Positions 36,301-48,964 are shown, numbered from the stretch's first letter. The stretch: 64,000 bases of DNA from Sipunculus nudus (GCA_026874595.1 CM049315.1:38522164-38586163), one strand, 5' to 3'. A program made the numbers and translations. The notes: generated from the sequence alone by a model not told the origin.

Positions 36301-39300
36301 AAATTCATAGTTTTTTTTCATTTTTAGAACAATGACGGTGTGTTTAGTTTCCAAATACTGCAGATCAATATTTTAAAACCGTTAAACATGTAAGCTGCTA
36401 TTTTTGTTACCTGGAATAGGTCATTAAGTTTAGTATCTTCTTCAGTCTCTGTTCTTTTGGTTCATGTAATTTCTTTGGTATACATTTATTTCACAGATCA
36501 GTATAAAATGTATATATTCCAATAGAAATTGAGTTTCATCCTCAATAACAATTATACCAACATCTCCAACTACCTATGTTTGATTTACACACATAAAATT
36601 TGCTAAAAGGAGTTCTTTGACTTATGTTTGTGAGACAAAATTAATTTTATTTCAGTGGCAAGCATTGCCTTAAATACCCCGTAATAATAAAACTCTTTAC
36701 CACCAATTATATTATTGTGCCACTCTTTCTGTGTTATATATAAAATTATCTGTTTAATACTATTGATGAATAGGTCAACATTATCCATATCTTGTGCCAT
36801 CCAAATATATCCAAATCCTGCTTGAATAAAAAACAATGATATTACATGTGTAACCTAAGTTGTTTCCCCCATATCATTTAACTGATTTAACATATTCTAT
36901 ATGCGTTTTGGATGCCGCTTTTCATCCATATACAAAAGCTTAACCCAATGTTTTAATCATTGTTTGGAGTATTTTTGAATAACAGAAATTGGTAACATTC
37001 GCGTAAACTGTTACATTAGGAGTATATCACATTCAAAACAAATTAATATAATTATATTTTACCCTCTCTATAAATTCAACTGAAGTGTAACCCCACAATT
37101 CACAACCATACAATAAAATTGGTACCAGCAGGCTATCAAATAAAATAAAATAAAAAACTGTTTCACAATTAAATGATGAAACCTTTGCTTTAAAATTTAA
37201 ATGATACAGATTGCTTTATTAACTTGCATTACATGCAGCCGGGATAATTTACTTTCAAGATAATGCAAAGATATTTATAATATGAAACTACATTTAATTT
37301 GTTGTCTTCTAAATACCAATTCTCCTTATTTTACGAAGAATGCAAAAACATGTTATATCATGGCGATTTGTCCTTTTTATATATTACTTATATATCATGG
37401 CACTAAGGCCATTTAAATATTTTTCCCCTTTTAATGGCGGCCATCTTTGATTTGAGGGAATTTGACACTTTACGAGGGTTAGAATCGGGTGAGATTTTAT
37501 TTGTGCTTTAAGACACAAATAAAATGAATCCATTTCAGCTAGAACCTTTGATCAAATTGCATACTTAAACCCTACACATGCTTCAAATACGGTACGCCTG
37601 AACTATGAGGAACGTGACATGATTCCACAGGTCACAGAGTCGAGGCAACAAAAGTGTTGTTTATTGGGCAACCAAGGTAACTTGGCACTGTATCAGTAGA
37701 CCCCTGGCCTTCCATCATACTTTTTTATTCCATTGACGCAAGGTTCCCAGGTAAACCGTCGGCTCAGCCAGGCACCTCTGAACCATAGCATGTAAAAAGA
37801 CTCATCAACAATTCATGGCAATTATAAGTTGAACAAAGACTGATACTTGTTTTTCATCCGTTGACATACGGTATAGTTAAAGCACAATCTTTGATATTTT
37901 AAAGGATGTTTAAGGTCTAATCATCGTCAAACAACCTTGGTTTAATTTAGCTTTAGAATTCATATTAATAATAATTTTAGACACAGTGAAGTATATATAT
38001 TTAGAATCCTTAGAATATTCTCTATCAGATGATATATATTCAAAAAGTGTTACAGTGTCCACTTTGAAAATTTTAAACTTGAAATGATTTAAAATTATTT
38101 TTTTTTAATTGGATATATCTCAAAATTGGCATCAGGTATGTATGTGGAAATAGTATCATTTCAAACTACATACAAATATCTCCAGGCGTTTTTTTGATTA
38201 TATATTTATTGTCTTTTTTTCATAATGAATTTTAAATTTAAAAAAAAATGTGTGATGTTAACAATACTTATTTCGTTTAAATAACGTATTTCTACTACAC
38301 TAAAAACGATACAGGAAAAAGAAAAAAAAACGCATTTTAAAAATACTTGTTGATTTACCTATATGCAAAATTTGAAGACTCTATATTTGATGGTTTTGAG
38401 AAATATTGCTCTGAAGACCGTACAGTCTCCTGAAATACTGTTTTGAGAAAACGGCCAAAAACTGTTTTGGAAGAGAAATTTCGTTTTGAGTGGAAAACAG
38501 GGATATAAGCGCAAGTGACAGTTGTATTTTTCACTAAATGTTCCCATGAGAATCGGTTTCAATATATAAATTATAAAATTTAATGGTTTATCAATGTTAA
38601 AAACAGGATTTTATTAGGCATCATGACAACTGGAGAACTGTCAAACTAAAGTAGGCGGAGCTTACTGGTCCGAGGGGTCGGTCATCGGTAATCAGGTAGG
38701 TCATGGGCTACCACGCCGGGGCACGCGTCAGGTGTGAAGTGACTGATAAGAACGATCACTCTGTTTACTATGCGCTCTCATTCAGACCACCATATACCCT
38801 AATCCAATTAACAGCTTCTCTCTCCCTCTCACAATTATATATGAGACACTACATAGCTAGCAGCAACACATATCTCTCTCTCTCACATTAGATTTATTTA
38901 CACCATGCAGTCATATACGCGCTAAATCGTGCTGCGGCCGCTCTTCCTTTACCGATCGCTCTCATAGCTAAGACTCCGGCGCGGTTCACTTCGCAAATTT
39001 TGTTAGCAGGCGACGTGGTGGTGTAACTTGGTGCCGCATTCCTCTCACAAAATTCATTCGTGCAACGCAGTCCCATATTGCTGCACCACCCTCGGCGTTT
39101 ATCTACATCCTCCACAAACGATAAATTTCCTTCACGGTATATGGCACTGAGGCTGGAACTCCCGGTTGTACTGATTCCATGTTTTCGTTACTTGACGACT
39201 CAGAATCGTCATCTCTGTGTAGTTTCGTGACGGACACGGGAACCTTGTGATCAGCAGTAGGGGCCTATGTGACTGTCTCTCGTTCAAGCTGACAGTTGGT

Positions 39301-40250
39301 CCGGTTTGCACCCCACGTGGGGTTGACATCTGAATTAAAATACTTATTTTTCTAACTGATACAATATAACCCCAGGAACGTGTTTTTGTGAAAAGATAGA
39401 TATAGCAAACATCTATAAAACCAGATGCTTTCCAGAAAAAATGTAATTTTCATGATTTTTGACGATGATTAGACCTTAATCTGCACTGTAGACATCCCCC
39501 TGGGATCGTCAACATTTCGTTTTAGAACAGGTACAATGTATGTTGTATGCCGTTTCCTGTAATACTACATTTGTATACGGCCTGACGGTGTTAGGAGCGT
39601 AGACAAATGGTACCAGCATGTATTGTATAGTGTTAAGCGTCTATTGTATTATTCTGGTCAAACACACAGCCACACGTAATGACAATTTATGAGGCCGTAT
39701 GAAACACAAACATAAATTGAAAAACAAAGAACAAAAATAAAACAGGCATATATGATCCTAAGTATATTATTTGTTGATATCCGAAGGGTTAGTTAGCATA
39801 ACACCTTGCTTTTTCCTTGAATTGCTTTGATAAATAAGAGGCGATAGCGGCTACTGTTTCCGTATAGAGTAACATGGAAGCAACATGGTGTAAATGTTCC
39901 CATTTGACACATTTTTTAAGTGCACATGTACGTGGTTGTAGCTACATCCATCTATTTACACGTTTAAGTGAAACAGTTATTCCTCTACTTTTCGATGGTT
40001 TGGAAGGATAAAATAACACGATTATTTTAAATGCAGTCATTTTACAGCAATTTCCGACCAAAACGTGCCTAAATTCTGCAAGGAGAGTTTAAAGCTTTGA
40101 AAAATTGACCAAGCTGAACAGGGAAAAGGTTTTTTTTTTTAGTTATTTTATTTGTTAGAGGTAACCGTCTCCATTTTTTAATGCTAGTTTAACTAAGTAT
40201 ATATGTTCATCCGCACAGTTCAATTCCGGTTTTAGTGACACGGCAATAAC
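36301..40250. other. No recognised gene
   Basis: AT-rich. ATGGCGGCCATCTTTGAT at 37434 recalls the 17.6-20.1 kb repeat family. Short CTCTCT patches lie near 38815-38885, and the 38640-39330 region is slightly GC-richer. No coding frame was recognised. Confidence 0.4.
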
Positions 40251-40261
40251 ACTTGCTTCCT

Positions 40262-40490
40262 CTCAGTTTATGTCCTTGGGTAAACCAGACCCGGTGACTA
40301 CCGTACCTGCGGGACCTGGGAATGTTATCGTCCCCATTGCTGGGTCATAACACCGAGGTAGCCCCGAAAGGCGCACTCGTTTGTGAATGAAACACCGACC
40401 GTGAAAAATCTCACCGCCTCGGCTGTGATTCGAACACTTACGATCTCCCGACTTTGGGGCGCTCAGCCCCTGAGCCACTGAAGCCGGTTA
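40262..40490 (-). mobile_element. tRNA-derived SINE (about 230 bp)
   Basis: On the minus strand the head holds a good RNA polymerase III A box (TGGCTCAGGGG, plus 40467-40477) and a B box (GTTCGAATC, plus 40427-40435). The head runs GGCTTCAGTGGCTCAGGGG...CGGGAGATCGTAAGTGTTCG...CAGCCGAGGCGG and leads into an unrelated 150-bp body. The head cannot fold as a proper tRNA acceptor stem, so it is a SINE and not a tRNA gene. Confidence 0.75.
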
Positions 40491-41583
40491 ACAGGGAAAA
40501 GGGTTGGCATACTGAATACAGCCTTTGTTGATATTGGGGGGATTTGGAAATTATATTTTTAATACATAACAATTATACAACAATCAAAAGGCAACACATT
40601 TAATTTGCAAACACACCACCATTTAATAAGAGGTACCAAACCCTTTCAACCAGATAATCAATCATGGTCGTTTTATCGATTACATTCCCTGACTTTTCCC
40701 TGACATCCCTAATTATCACAGAATTCCCTGACTTTTTGTGAAAATCTTTGATTTTCCCCCGACATTTTATAAATAATATTTCCCTGTTTTTCTGACCATG
40801 GAAACTTTGGTTGTAGAAGCCAGATGTTGAAGTGTTCAAGGAGAAAATTAGTTGAAAGCTGATTTTGGTATCATACCACGGACCACTTTCTGTAGAATAT
40901 TATGTCCAATATCGGTTAAATTCCGCCCTTTGGATTTTAAAATTGAAAAAGAAATTCCAGACAATCGCTTGTCCATAGGACAAAATATCTCGTACATGCA
41001 ATATGTCTATATGGAAGTGTAAGCTGGACTGCTAATGTCATTGAGTAACGGAGATCCTGTGTTGTTTTAATTGTATTTCAAATTATAAAATTGAAACCGT
41101 TCTGAAAAAATGCCCCTTTTAAAAACGTGAACCCTTACCTGCCAACCATTTGTCGATACTGTATTTCTTGGGTATTTGTACATCTCATCTCCCAGTGAGG
41201 AACTGCCGCTGACAGTAACATATGGTACATATTATGCAGAAGTACATGCCTCTCAGGGTTTTTTATTCTGGCAATGGTTCAAATACACAGAAATTTTATT
41301 AAAGGGAATGTGCTTCTGTACGAACGGTTATCGTTATCGGTCTTTGCTTCACTGATTCCCCTGTATGGATTTTTCGTTAATATATAAAATATATAGGATA
41401 TATACATACAGAAAATCCACTCAGTGAGGACTGATTGCAATAAAACGGACCATATCCATATAACCCACGTCCGTCCGTGTATTTTGTGATACATGTATAT
41501 GTCAGGAAAAGTTCTTACAACTGATTTCTCCCTTGGATGTTGACATGTTTCTGTCAGGGCGTGTTGCACACACATTCAGATAA

Positions 41584-41636
<53 letters not shown>
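41584..41636 (+). repeat. Compound (AC)n(TA)n(GA)n microsatellite
   Basis: AC units 41584-41600, TA units 41601-41618, GA units 41619-41636. Confidence 0.95.
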
Positions 41637-41830
41637 CGGAATGGTATACACAGAAAAGTCGGTTCACTGACGATGGGAATCGCCAGATTCCCTTCCCCTC
41701 TGTGTATTTACACACTTTTACATGAACCAGCGAAGTGACGTAGCCATGCTGGTTCATTGTATATAGATGGAAATGGTATACACAAAAAAGGTCGGTTCAC
41801 TGACGGTGGAAATCGGCAGTTTGCTTTAGG
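41637..41830. repeat. 132-bp-period direct repeat
   Basis: ATGGTATACACA, then GTCGGTTCACTGACG, GG and AATCG at 41641 recurs at 41773 with a few changes. Confidence 0.75.
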
Positions 41831-41852
41831 ATACAATCTTTGTACCAGCGTC

Positions 41853-41925
41853 TGTGGCTTAGGACAAGCGCACAGGACTCAAAGCCGGGAGATCGTGAGT
41901 TTGATTCTCAGCCGAGACGGTAAGA
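41853..41925 (+). mobile_element. Degenerate tRNA-derived SINE head
   Basis: GTGGCTTAGGACAAGCGCAC, then GCCGGGAGATCGTGAGTTTG and ATTCTCAGCCGAGACGG follows the 40.4-kb SINE head on the opposite strand. The A box is weak (TGGCTTAGG) and the B box is altered (GTTTGATTC). Confidence 0.6.
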
Positions 41926-42361
41926 TTAAATCACTGTTAGTTCATTCCTTTGAGATATTAAGGAAACACCTTCGTATTCCATTAATAGCCTATTGTTACC
42001 CTTCAAGACTGAAAAAGATAAAAACAATTGAGTTGTTTTGTTAATATTAGACATAATTATTCGTCTATATATATAATTCCTATAGACATACCAAACTTTT
42101 GGTCAATATTGCGTCATTTGAAGGAGTAATGGGCGTTATGAGCGTAAATGTTAAATCAGTGCCTTAAATTTTGCCTAAATTTGACCATGGCAATTTTTTT
42201 CCCTCTGAGCACAGTAAATTTTTATATTCTCAGCTGGTACACCAGAGAATTAAATCTTTCGTAATCTGAAACTTGAAAGTAATTGATCCAAAACTGAAGC
42301 TTTTATTGAGGTTTTCAACCACTTTATCAATTATTGTATACATGAAGCCAGTACGGTACAG

Positions 42362-42420
42362 TGGTTTTGAGGTGGTCGCTAAACCGAGGTGATCGTCTTG
42401 CAAGGTTTTACTGTATATGC
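42362..42420 (+). repeat. Solo end of the inverted-repeat family seen at 44881-45877
   Basis: GAGGTGGTCGCTAAACCGAG, then GGTTTTACTGTATAT resembles the right end GTGGTTGCGTTAGTGGGGTT followed by TTACTGTATAT. Confidence 0.45.
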
Positions 42421-42429
42421 AAAATTACT

Positions 42430-43670
42430 TCATTTTTTTTTATATTACACAATCATGTTGAAATTTATGAGCAGATCAAAAATATGTGAACCATCCGAAA
42501 GAACACTGTAGCAGATTTAAAATATAAGCTGTACTTTAAAGGTCTATTATGGATTTAAAACAACATTTGGATTGATTTTAGATAAAGGGTGTTTTGCAAA
42601 CCCTGCTACTTTTAGCATTTAAAAAAAAAATTAAAAACAGTGCTGAAAGGACTACTCAAGTAATTTAGTGTAACCGAATACACTATTAGTAAATAAGAGT
42701 CCTCGTGTATTTTGAATTATTTAAGAAGTTAATCATGTAGTTATTAATTATGCCTGGAAATGTCATGTGTTGCCTACCAAGACAGACAAGGCCTTCTTCA
42801 CATTAAAGTGCCATAATAATTATTTAATACGTCTTCACACGCTATTGTCACATAAAATGTAAACCCATGGTATCGCATTATATTCGAGCAGGATGATACA
42901 GAAAAGGAGTCCGAACTGGTTAATGTCTATCTGGTACTCGAATCCACAATATTGTATCTGTTTCAGCCCTTATTAGTGTAAAATTTCTAAATAAGGTGAG
43001 ATAAAATACTAGTATATTGAAATGTATTTATCCTGTGTATTATAAACAAGAGGTTGACAAGACTGCCTGTCAACACACAGATTAAGTCCATGGTCATTGT
43101 CAAAGGTCACAACCATCCCCCACTACAGCGTCAGAGTAACTCTGAATCTTAAGTAGTGAATTTCACTATTATTGGATATGGCTTATCAGTACCCTAATCG
43201 GGATTGACACCTTACATAATGTCTTAGATAAGTTTTGTACAAATAGGTTATGAGAGAAAGCACTAAAACGTAGCCGTAAGAAAAACAATATGATTAAAAA
43301 TGTATATAAAATCCATAACTGATCAACTTCCGTCCTTTCCGCTTGATCATTGTCACTTTACTTATTTTCATCCTACGTCAGATTTATAATAACAAAGCCA
43401 CTAATATTAGCACGAAGAACCTTTGTTTCATGACGACAATACATATAATTTACTTGTATATAATACATATATGGTATATATATGGTATCCATAAACAATT
43501 CCGTGGGTGATTATGATATATACAGTGTCTCAACACAGACCCCGTTTTGATAGATTTAACTACATATACGTGGCCAAATATAAATTTGAGGAATATTGTT
43601 ACACTGTTCAACAGTTTAATCATTTAGTAACTGTTGTTCACATCTATTTAGAATAAGCAATCAATATATG
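42430..43670. other. No recognised gene
   Basis: AT-rich, with no supported coding or RNA feature. Confidence 0.4.
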
Positions 43671-43671
43671 G

Positions 43672-43679
<8 letters not shown>

Positions 43680-43708
<29 letters not shown>
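43680..43708. repeat. (TA)n microsatellite
   Basis: About 29 bp of TA units. Confidence 0.95.
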
Positions 43709-43711
<3 letters not shown>

Positions 43712-44004
43712 ACTATAAAATAATCCAAATCACCGAACAAGACTGTCACTCATAAGACGTACATGGGAATTACTTGGATCAGGAACCCTGAGGATAAATA
43801 ATATGAGATGTGCCACACGAACATAATCTATACACATATTATATAGTTAAAAGAACACAGCGACTGATGGTGCCAGGTGCTTCATGAGACATAATATTGT
43901 AAACACAGACGCTAGCGACTTGTATCACATTGCATGTAAATACACACAGCCCAGCCGTTGGTGCACGTGCACCCATGCGTGGAAGTTTCGGTCCATTTAG
44001 TCCG

Positions 44005-44075
44005 CAGGAGCTCACGGCTCAAACTTGGCTGGTCAGCCTAGTTCGAAGCCGCTGGACCACGTGGCTCTGGTGCTA
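44005..44075 (-). mobile_element. Possible tRNA-derived repeat head (weak)
   Basis: The minus strand holds an A-box-like TGGTCCAGCGG (plus 44049-44059) and, 34 bp on, a B-box-like AGTTTGAGCC (plus 44016-44025). No tRNA fold is apparent. Confidence 0.3.
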
Positions 44076-44796
44076 TCAGTGAGCTGCTCTGAGTCTGACA
44101 ATGTTTGGAGGCTCAGCATACTCTGCCCTGTGACAACTTAAAGGATATATTCTATCAACTGTATCCCCTTTGAGACGAGCTATTTGGTGGAGATTCGACA
44201 ACTGAATGTTTTCAATTAAGCCTTCAGCCTTATAGCTATGGCTGACACAGTTAATACACGACACAATATCTCCATTTTTAAGGGAACTGCTGGCCCCTGT
44301 GAAGACAAAATTTATTAAAAAAATATATTTGTCGAGACCAAAGCTTCAGGTTTTATTATATGTCTTAAATGTACAAATTTTGTTATTTTTTTCATGAAAA
44401 TCCTTGTGGCCACGGAGTTTGGTTTCTTTTCTTTCATTTCACATGTACGAATTATGCACTGTTTATTAATTTTAGGTCTATAGTTCATTGTACTTTACAT
44501 ATATGAATTTCAGTGAACAGTTACTCTGATTATATAAATATGAAAGTAGTGTAAATGTTTAAAAAAAAATTGCGGAAGGTAATGCACTGTAGGCATTTGT
44601 AAAAATTATAAAAGATAACCTTACACTGGTTTCCTCACACACAAGATGAAAGATAGCGTGGTTCTTTCTGCTAGACGTATATATGTTTCCATTTTAGATT
44701 TTTTTTAATGTTTTGTTTTAAGTTAATAGAATCATGTTTCTTCCCCATTATCATGTGGATATTTTATTCAATGACCATTGTTCCTTTTCTTTTCGC

Positions 44797-44827
<31 letters not shown>

Positions 44828-44843
44828 TTTATTTTAACACAAA

Positions 44844-44880
<37 letters not shown>
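44797..44880. repeat. (TTA)n followed by (AT)n
   Basis: TTA units 44797-44826, then, after about 20 bases, AT units 44847-44880. The latter abut the left end of the next element. Confidence 0.95.
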
Positions 44881-44883
<3 letters not shown>

Positions 44884-45877
44884 GTGACGAACACGCCTTT
44901 AACACGAAAACCCCGTTTACACAACCAATTTTCTTGGTCCCAGAATTGATTAGTATAAATTATCATTTTAAAAACTTCTGTAACACGACCACCCCTCTAT
45001 CACGACAAACGGCTACTTTTTTTGGTCCTGACCTTCAGGTGAGCCCCCCTTATTACGACCACTTGCCAGTGTCGACCACAGCCCGTTGAGCAGATGACAG
45101 ATTATCGCCCAGCTTGGACTTAGATAACAGACCGTAATTAATTAGCCGTATCACAGCCACTGGCCCGTGGCGACCGCGGCCCGTTGAGCAGGTGACAAGC
45201 TCATCGCCCAGCTTGGACTAAGATAACAGCCCGTGATCAACTAGCAGTGCACGTGGGAATGCCCGCTTTAATCTGCCCAGCCATAGTTAGGCATGTTTAT
45301 AATACCGCCCAACCTGTTAGCCATACTATACGCATCAATAGATATTGCACTCCATGGTCCGTTACATTGTTTGTTGTACAGCTGTTAGAATATCATTTGA
45401 CATATTGACCCAAAGGGGGTTTGGAAAGCCTGACACCACACGCATACATTCAGGTGAGTAAAGTAAAACTGTGACAAATCACATTTCAATAATCAAGCAG
45501 GAACCATATAAATAACACTTAGAATTTGATGTGTTCATTCTGTTCTCACTACGTGTTCGGCATCAGACCATCTTCGTGTTAAGACCAATGCTGTAAGAAT
45601 GACTATAACGCCAACTATTAGTTCATTTGTTTGTTTTATTTTTAAATGTGGATAAAACTTTTGAATCGTATTTATTTTTTGTTATTTATTTTTGTTTATA
45701 TTTCACGTTTTAAACTAAACAGGGACAACAATTTAACATTTACTTGAAATACCCATATAATCGCCTGCGTTTATATTGGCAGACTCATGTACACACATCC
45801 CGCTAACACGACATTCCCGCTAACACAACCACTTTGCATGGTCCCGCCGGTGGTTGCGTTAGTGGGGTTTTACTGTA
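44881..45877. mobile_element. About 1-kb inverted-repeat element inserted in a TA tract
   Basis: The left end GCAGTGACGAACACGCCTTT, then AACACGAAAACCCCG and ACAACCA partly mirrors the right end (reverse complement ACAGTAAAACCCCACTAACG, then CAACCACCGG). Short CTAACACGACCA-like motifs recur near both ends (44900-45060 and 45800-45835). TA units flank both sides, consistent with TA target choice. No transposase frame. Boundaries are approximate. Confidence 0.55.
45055..45250. repeat. Direct repeat (about 108-bp period) inside the 1-kb element
   Basis: GCCCGTTGAGCAG(A/G)TGACA, then TCGCCCAGCTTGGACT and AGATAACAG occurs near 45082 and 45190. Confidence 0.85.
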
Positions 45878-45899
45878 TATATATAGTTCATTTACTTTG

Positions 45900-47480
45900 C
45901 GTTTTTGTTGTTTCTACGGAGCAGTGATGGGGCTGCTCCAAAAATTCTGGAGCAAATATCGATTCTGTTTCATATAAGCTACTCTTGTATTACTCCCACA
46001 AAAATATACTGCTGTACAAATCTGTTTAAGGAACTGGTGATTTATTAATTAAAAAAAAAACCACATTGCAAAGCTCTATCGCCAGGAAATATAGAATTAA
46101 ATTTTACAAAGTCGTCTGATAAAATATATATTATGGATTACAATTCAACATACAATTTAACATGTACTTTCACATAAAATGATGCCAATATGGTGACCTA
46201 TAGGATGACTTGCCGTTAGCAGCTGCCCTTAACAGCTTAATCGCGTCCCTCAACATTGTATAGCACTGTTCAGGAAGGTGACAACCACAAGACAAAATAA
46301 AGCCAACCGGAAGAGTCCTGACAAGACCTGGTGATGCAGTGCATACATTACATATTACAAGACATTAAACTAAATTCTACTGGTGCAGCTATTAGAGTTG
46401 TCCTTTTAATTTTGTCACGTGTACCCTCAAAAAGAAGTTAAAGAGCAAAGTTTTTTACTTTAAAAATAAAAAAGATGAAGACTTGGGTTGAACGTGAAGC
46501 TGACAGAAGTCAGAATTAATAACATGACGGATCTTTTTCTAAGAAAATCAGGATAAAAATTAAAAAAAAACAGATAATGGAGAGTCCAGTTTAAAGTAAA
46601 ATCGGGACCTCATGCTATATAAACATACTATGAAAAACGCATGATAACTTTATACAGAATATCTTTTATTTTGAAATAAGCCATTTAGGACCCGTTTAAT
46701 ACATCTACTTATATATAGCTTTTTTTGTAAATAGAGACGCCTATATGATATTGCAGACTAGAAATCATTCGTTCTTTGTATGTATTCAGGTGGTTAGTCT
46801 GTTGGTACGAAGCAGGCAACTTCTTTTAACGCTGATCTTCAGTATTCAGGTCAATGCAACCGCAACACAAAAAGAATTATGCTTTCTTAAGGTCTTATAA
46901 TTTTTATGAGAGTTGTTTTCAGGTATCGCATTATTTTTATCAACCTACTTTTTCTCTTTATGCATCACCGTTGAGGGTATCATTGACAATGTGTCGGATA
47001 AGATGTTCTTTAACTGTCAATTATCGGGCGTGGAGAAAGGGATAACATTGCCCCGATACTAAATACAATACATTTAAACTCTTTGTCATTGTTATTTTAC
47101 GAGTGTGTTGAATAATCCTCGTAAAAGGATCAGATACGCGGGAGACAAAAACATTTGTAACCTGCTATTTTAAACAATTAAGGATAATCAAGTTTGTATA
47201 TACAATTTTAAATAAAAGATATCATGTTTTTTAATGATACATTATTTTACACAGGAGTCTATGCATTAGCTATATCACACTGCCTTAATCATCTTTACAT
47301 GAATAACATTAATGTAACATTACCGCCCCGATTTCTATCCACACCGAGAGCCTCCCATGCCAACATAAAAAATTTAAAAAAAAATCCGAGAGACATCAAA
47401 TCTAATGTTTTGATATTTTTTTTTCTTTCTGGTTTTTCCGTAACTAGGCATAGAAAAGCTCCTGATATCAAAATTATAAC
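45900..47480. other. No recognised gene; downstream flank of the glycosyltransferase
   Basis: Short frames only (for example 46854-47045 and 47224-47487, plus). No domains were recognised. Confidence 0.4.
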
Positions 47481-47506
47481 ATGTTAACCCTTTAAAACTA
47501 GTCATC

Positions 47507-47512
47507 TTTATT
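47507..47512 (-). terminator. Candidate polyadenylation signal AATAAA of the glycosyltransferase gene
   Basis: The minus strand reads AATAAA only about ten bases after the TGA stop. If used, the 3' UTR would be unusually short. Another minus-strand AATAAA near 46667 would give a UTR of roughly 0.85 kb. The sequence alone does not show which is used. Confidence 0.35.
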
Positions 47513-47521
47513 TTCAAAACG

Positions 47522-48958
47522 TCAGGGTTTCAAGTTAAAGTACATTGAATGAAACCGTATAATCTTAAATGATTTATATTCCGAAACCAACTTTTCAAGC
47601 TCTTCTAGAGTTGGCCCTTTTAACTGATCTTTTGGTTTAAATTGTATACCGTGCTTATCAAAAGTCGAACTGACTGGTGGTGTTTTAGTTTTAATAATTA
47701 ACCGTGGGCTCTGCGAATCCTTCACAACTTGTGGCACCTTCGGATGTTTTAGAAACCTGTGCTCTCTGTAGTGATGTTCCCAGTTTGCATCGAATTTGTC
47801 GATATCTAACACTTTATCCAAAGTGCACATCACTTTCGGCGCTCCAGGACAGTGGAACTTTGGTAAAATCAAAATACGGTTGAGATGGGAAGCGATCTTC
47901 AATGCCGTATATAAAGCTTTTGTTTCCAAGTGCGTGTATTCTGGTCGTCTGTTTTCATAAGTAAGGTACGTGTTTGTGGTGTTTGTGTAGTAGCCATCTG
48001 TGTCTACGATCCAATACCCGATCTCTTTAGCTCGTATTCTTTTCATCCTGATACTGTAACTCCAGTTATTGTGGAATGCCACTACAGAGCTTTTGTTGAA
48101 GGCGTAAGGATCTATAGCTTTATGGTGTAACTGGTATCCCGACATAAATTGTTTGAATGGAAGTAGATGAAATTTGAGTGCACCATTATTGGCCAATTGG
48201 TGAAGTATTTTTGTAAATTCAGGTTGGTCCCACAATCTTGCGTCACTTGCCATTCTGTCATTAAACGTTTTCAAGAAACTGAGACACTTCTTCGTTGGTC
48301 TGAAAAATACAATTCCCACACAAACTTTCTTTGTATCATGTGGCATGTCTTGCTCAATCTCAAGATCACAATCCTTGCAGTTGAAATAAGGGAATGGGTT
48401 TTGCGTGAAGAATACATCCAGGTCACACAATAACACGGAGTACCCCAATCTCAATAACCTATCCACCATGACGAACTTCATAGCCCCTTTCTTTAGAAAT
48501 CCAAGACTCTTGAAACCATTCTCAGATTCCGCAATGTCGCTCAGTGATCTTTCCAAATAGCTTGGGTAGCCTTCCTCAGACAGTTTCCTCTTGGTTGCTT
48601 CTGAGAGGGCCACCGGAACAAGATTGTTAACACCATTTTCTTTAAGTGACTCAGCAAAATTGAGAAACATTTCTATGTACGCAACATCAACAATAGCAAC
48701 GGTAACAATGCTGGCGTTTGAAGCATCGCCTTTGGTTGCTTTTTGGTAAGCTATTTCGGCTAATAAAGTAAGGTTTGTTTTTTTTGTCGACTCTGGAAAC
48801 TTGGTTTTTGAATTCATTGAAATGTTGATTTTTGAATCGAATGACTTGTCAATCCTTTCTCTTCTAAATACGTAGGTAGTCATAGTAACAAAGATGAGGC
48901 AACAGGCGACGGCGAAATACCATACCTGGATGGCACGTTTTCCTCCTGGCATCCCCAT
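47522..48958 (-). CDS. Type II membrane glycosyltransferase, Nucleotid_trans (PF03407)-like, XEG113-like architecture
   Basis: This is the only long frame in the window: 478 codons without interruption, ATG to TGA. Residues 1-11 carry basic K7 and R8. Residues 12-31 form one hydrophobic segment followed by RRER, which is the layout of a type II Golgi signal anchor. A stem follows, then a nucleotide-sugar transferase domain at about 84-310 containing CDLDVFF (DxD at 179-181, the expected metal/sugar-nucleotide site), CVGIVFFRPT (213-222), WDQPEF (243-248) and FHNNW (295-299). Residues 341-400 (ALKIASHLNRILILPKFHC, then CTLDKVLDIDKFD) resemble the C-terminal part of plant XEG113-type arabinosyltransferases, as recalled from the family. 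Possible N-glycosylation sites are N45, N62, N81, N288, N298 and N326. The likely role is transfer of a pentose or hexose to a glycoprotein or glycan in the Golgi lumen; donor and acceptor cannot be read from sequence. M1 was chosen because it is the first in-frame Met before the anchor; M3 is possible. The coding part is a single exon, and a non-coding 5' exon is likely. Confidence 0.93.
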   Translation of the reverse strand: MGMPGGKRAIQVWYFAVACCLIFVTMTTYVFRRERIDKSFDSKINISMNSKTKFPESTKKTNLTLLAEIAYQKATKGDASNASIVTVAIVDVAYIEMFLNFAESLKENGVNNLVPVALSEATKRKLSEEGYPSYLERSLSDIAESENGFKSLGFLKKGAMKFVMVDRLLRLGYSVLLCDLDVFFTQNPFPYFNCKDCDLEIEQDMPHDTKKVCVGIVFFRPTKKCLSFLKTFNDRMASDARLWDQPEFTKILHQLANNGALKFHLLPFKQFMSGYQLHHKAIDPYAFNKSSVVAFHNNWSYSIRMKRIRAKEIGYWIVDTDGYYTNTTNTYLTYENRRPEYTHLETKALYTALKIASHLNRILILPKFHCPGAPKVMCTLDKVLDIDKFDANWEHHYREHRFLKHPKVPQVVKDSQSPRLIIKTKTPPVSSTFDKHGIQFKPKDQLKGPTLEELEKLVSEYKSFKIIRFHSMYFNLKP

Positions 48959-48964
48959 GACTTC

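Noticed and set aside
47930-48433. Two plus-strand frames opposite the glycosyltransferase
   Set aside because: Antisense shadows of the real coding region.
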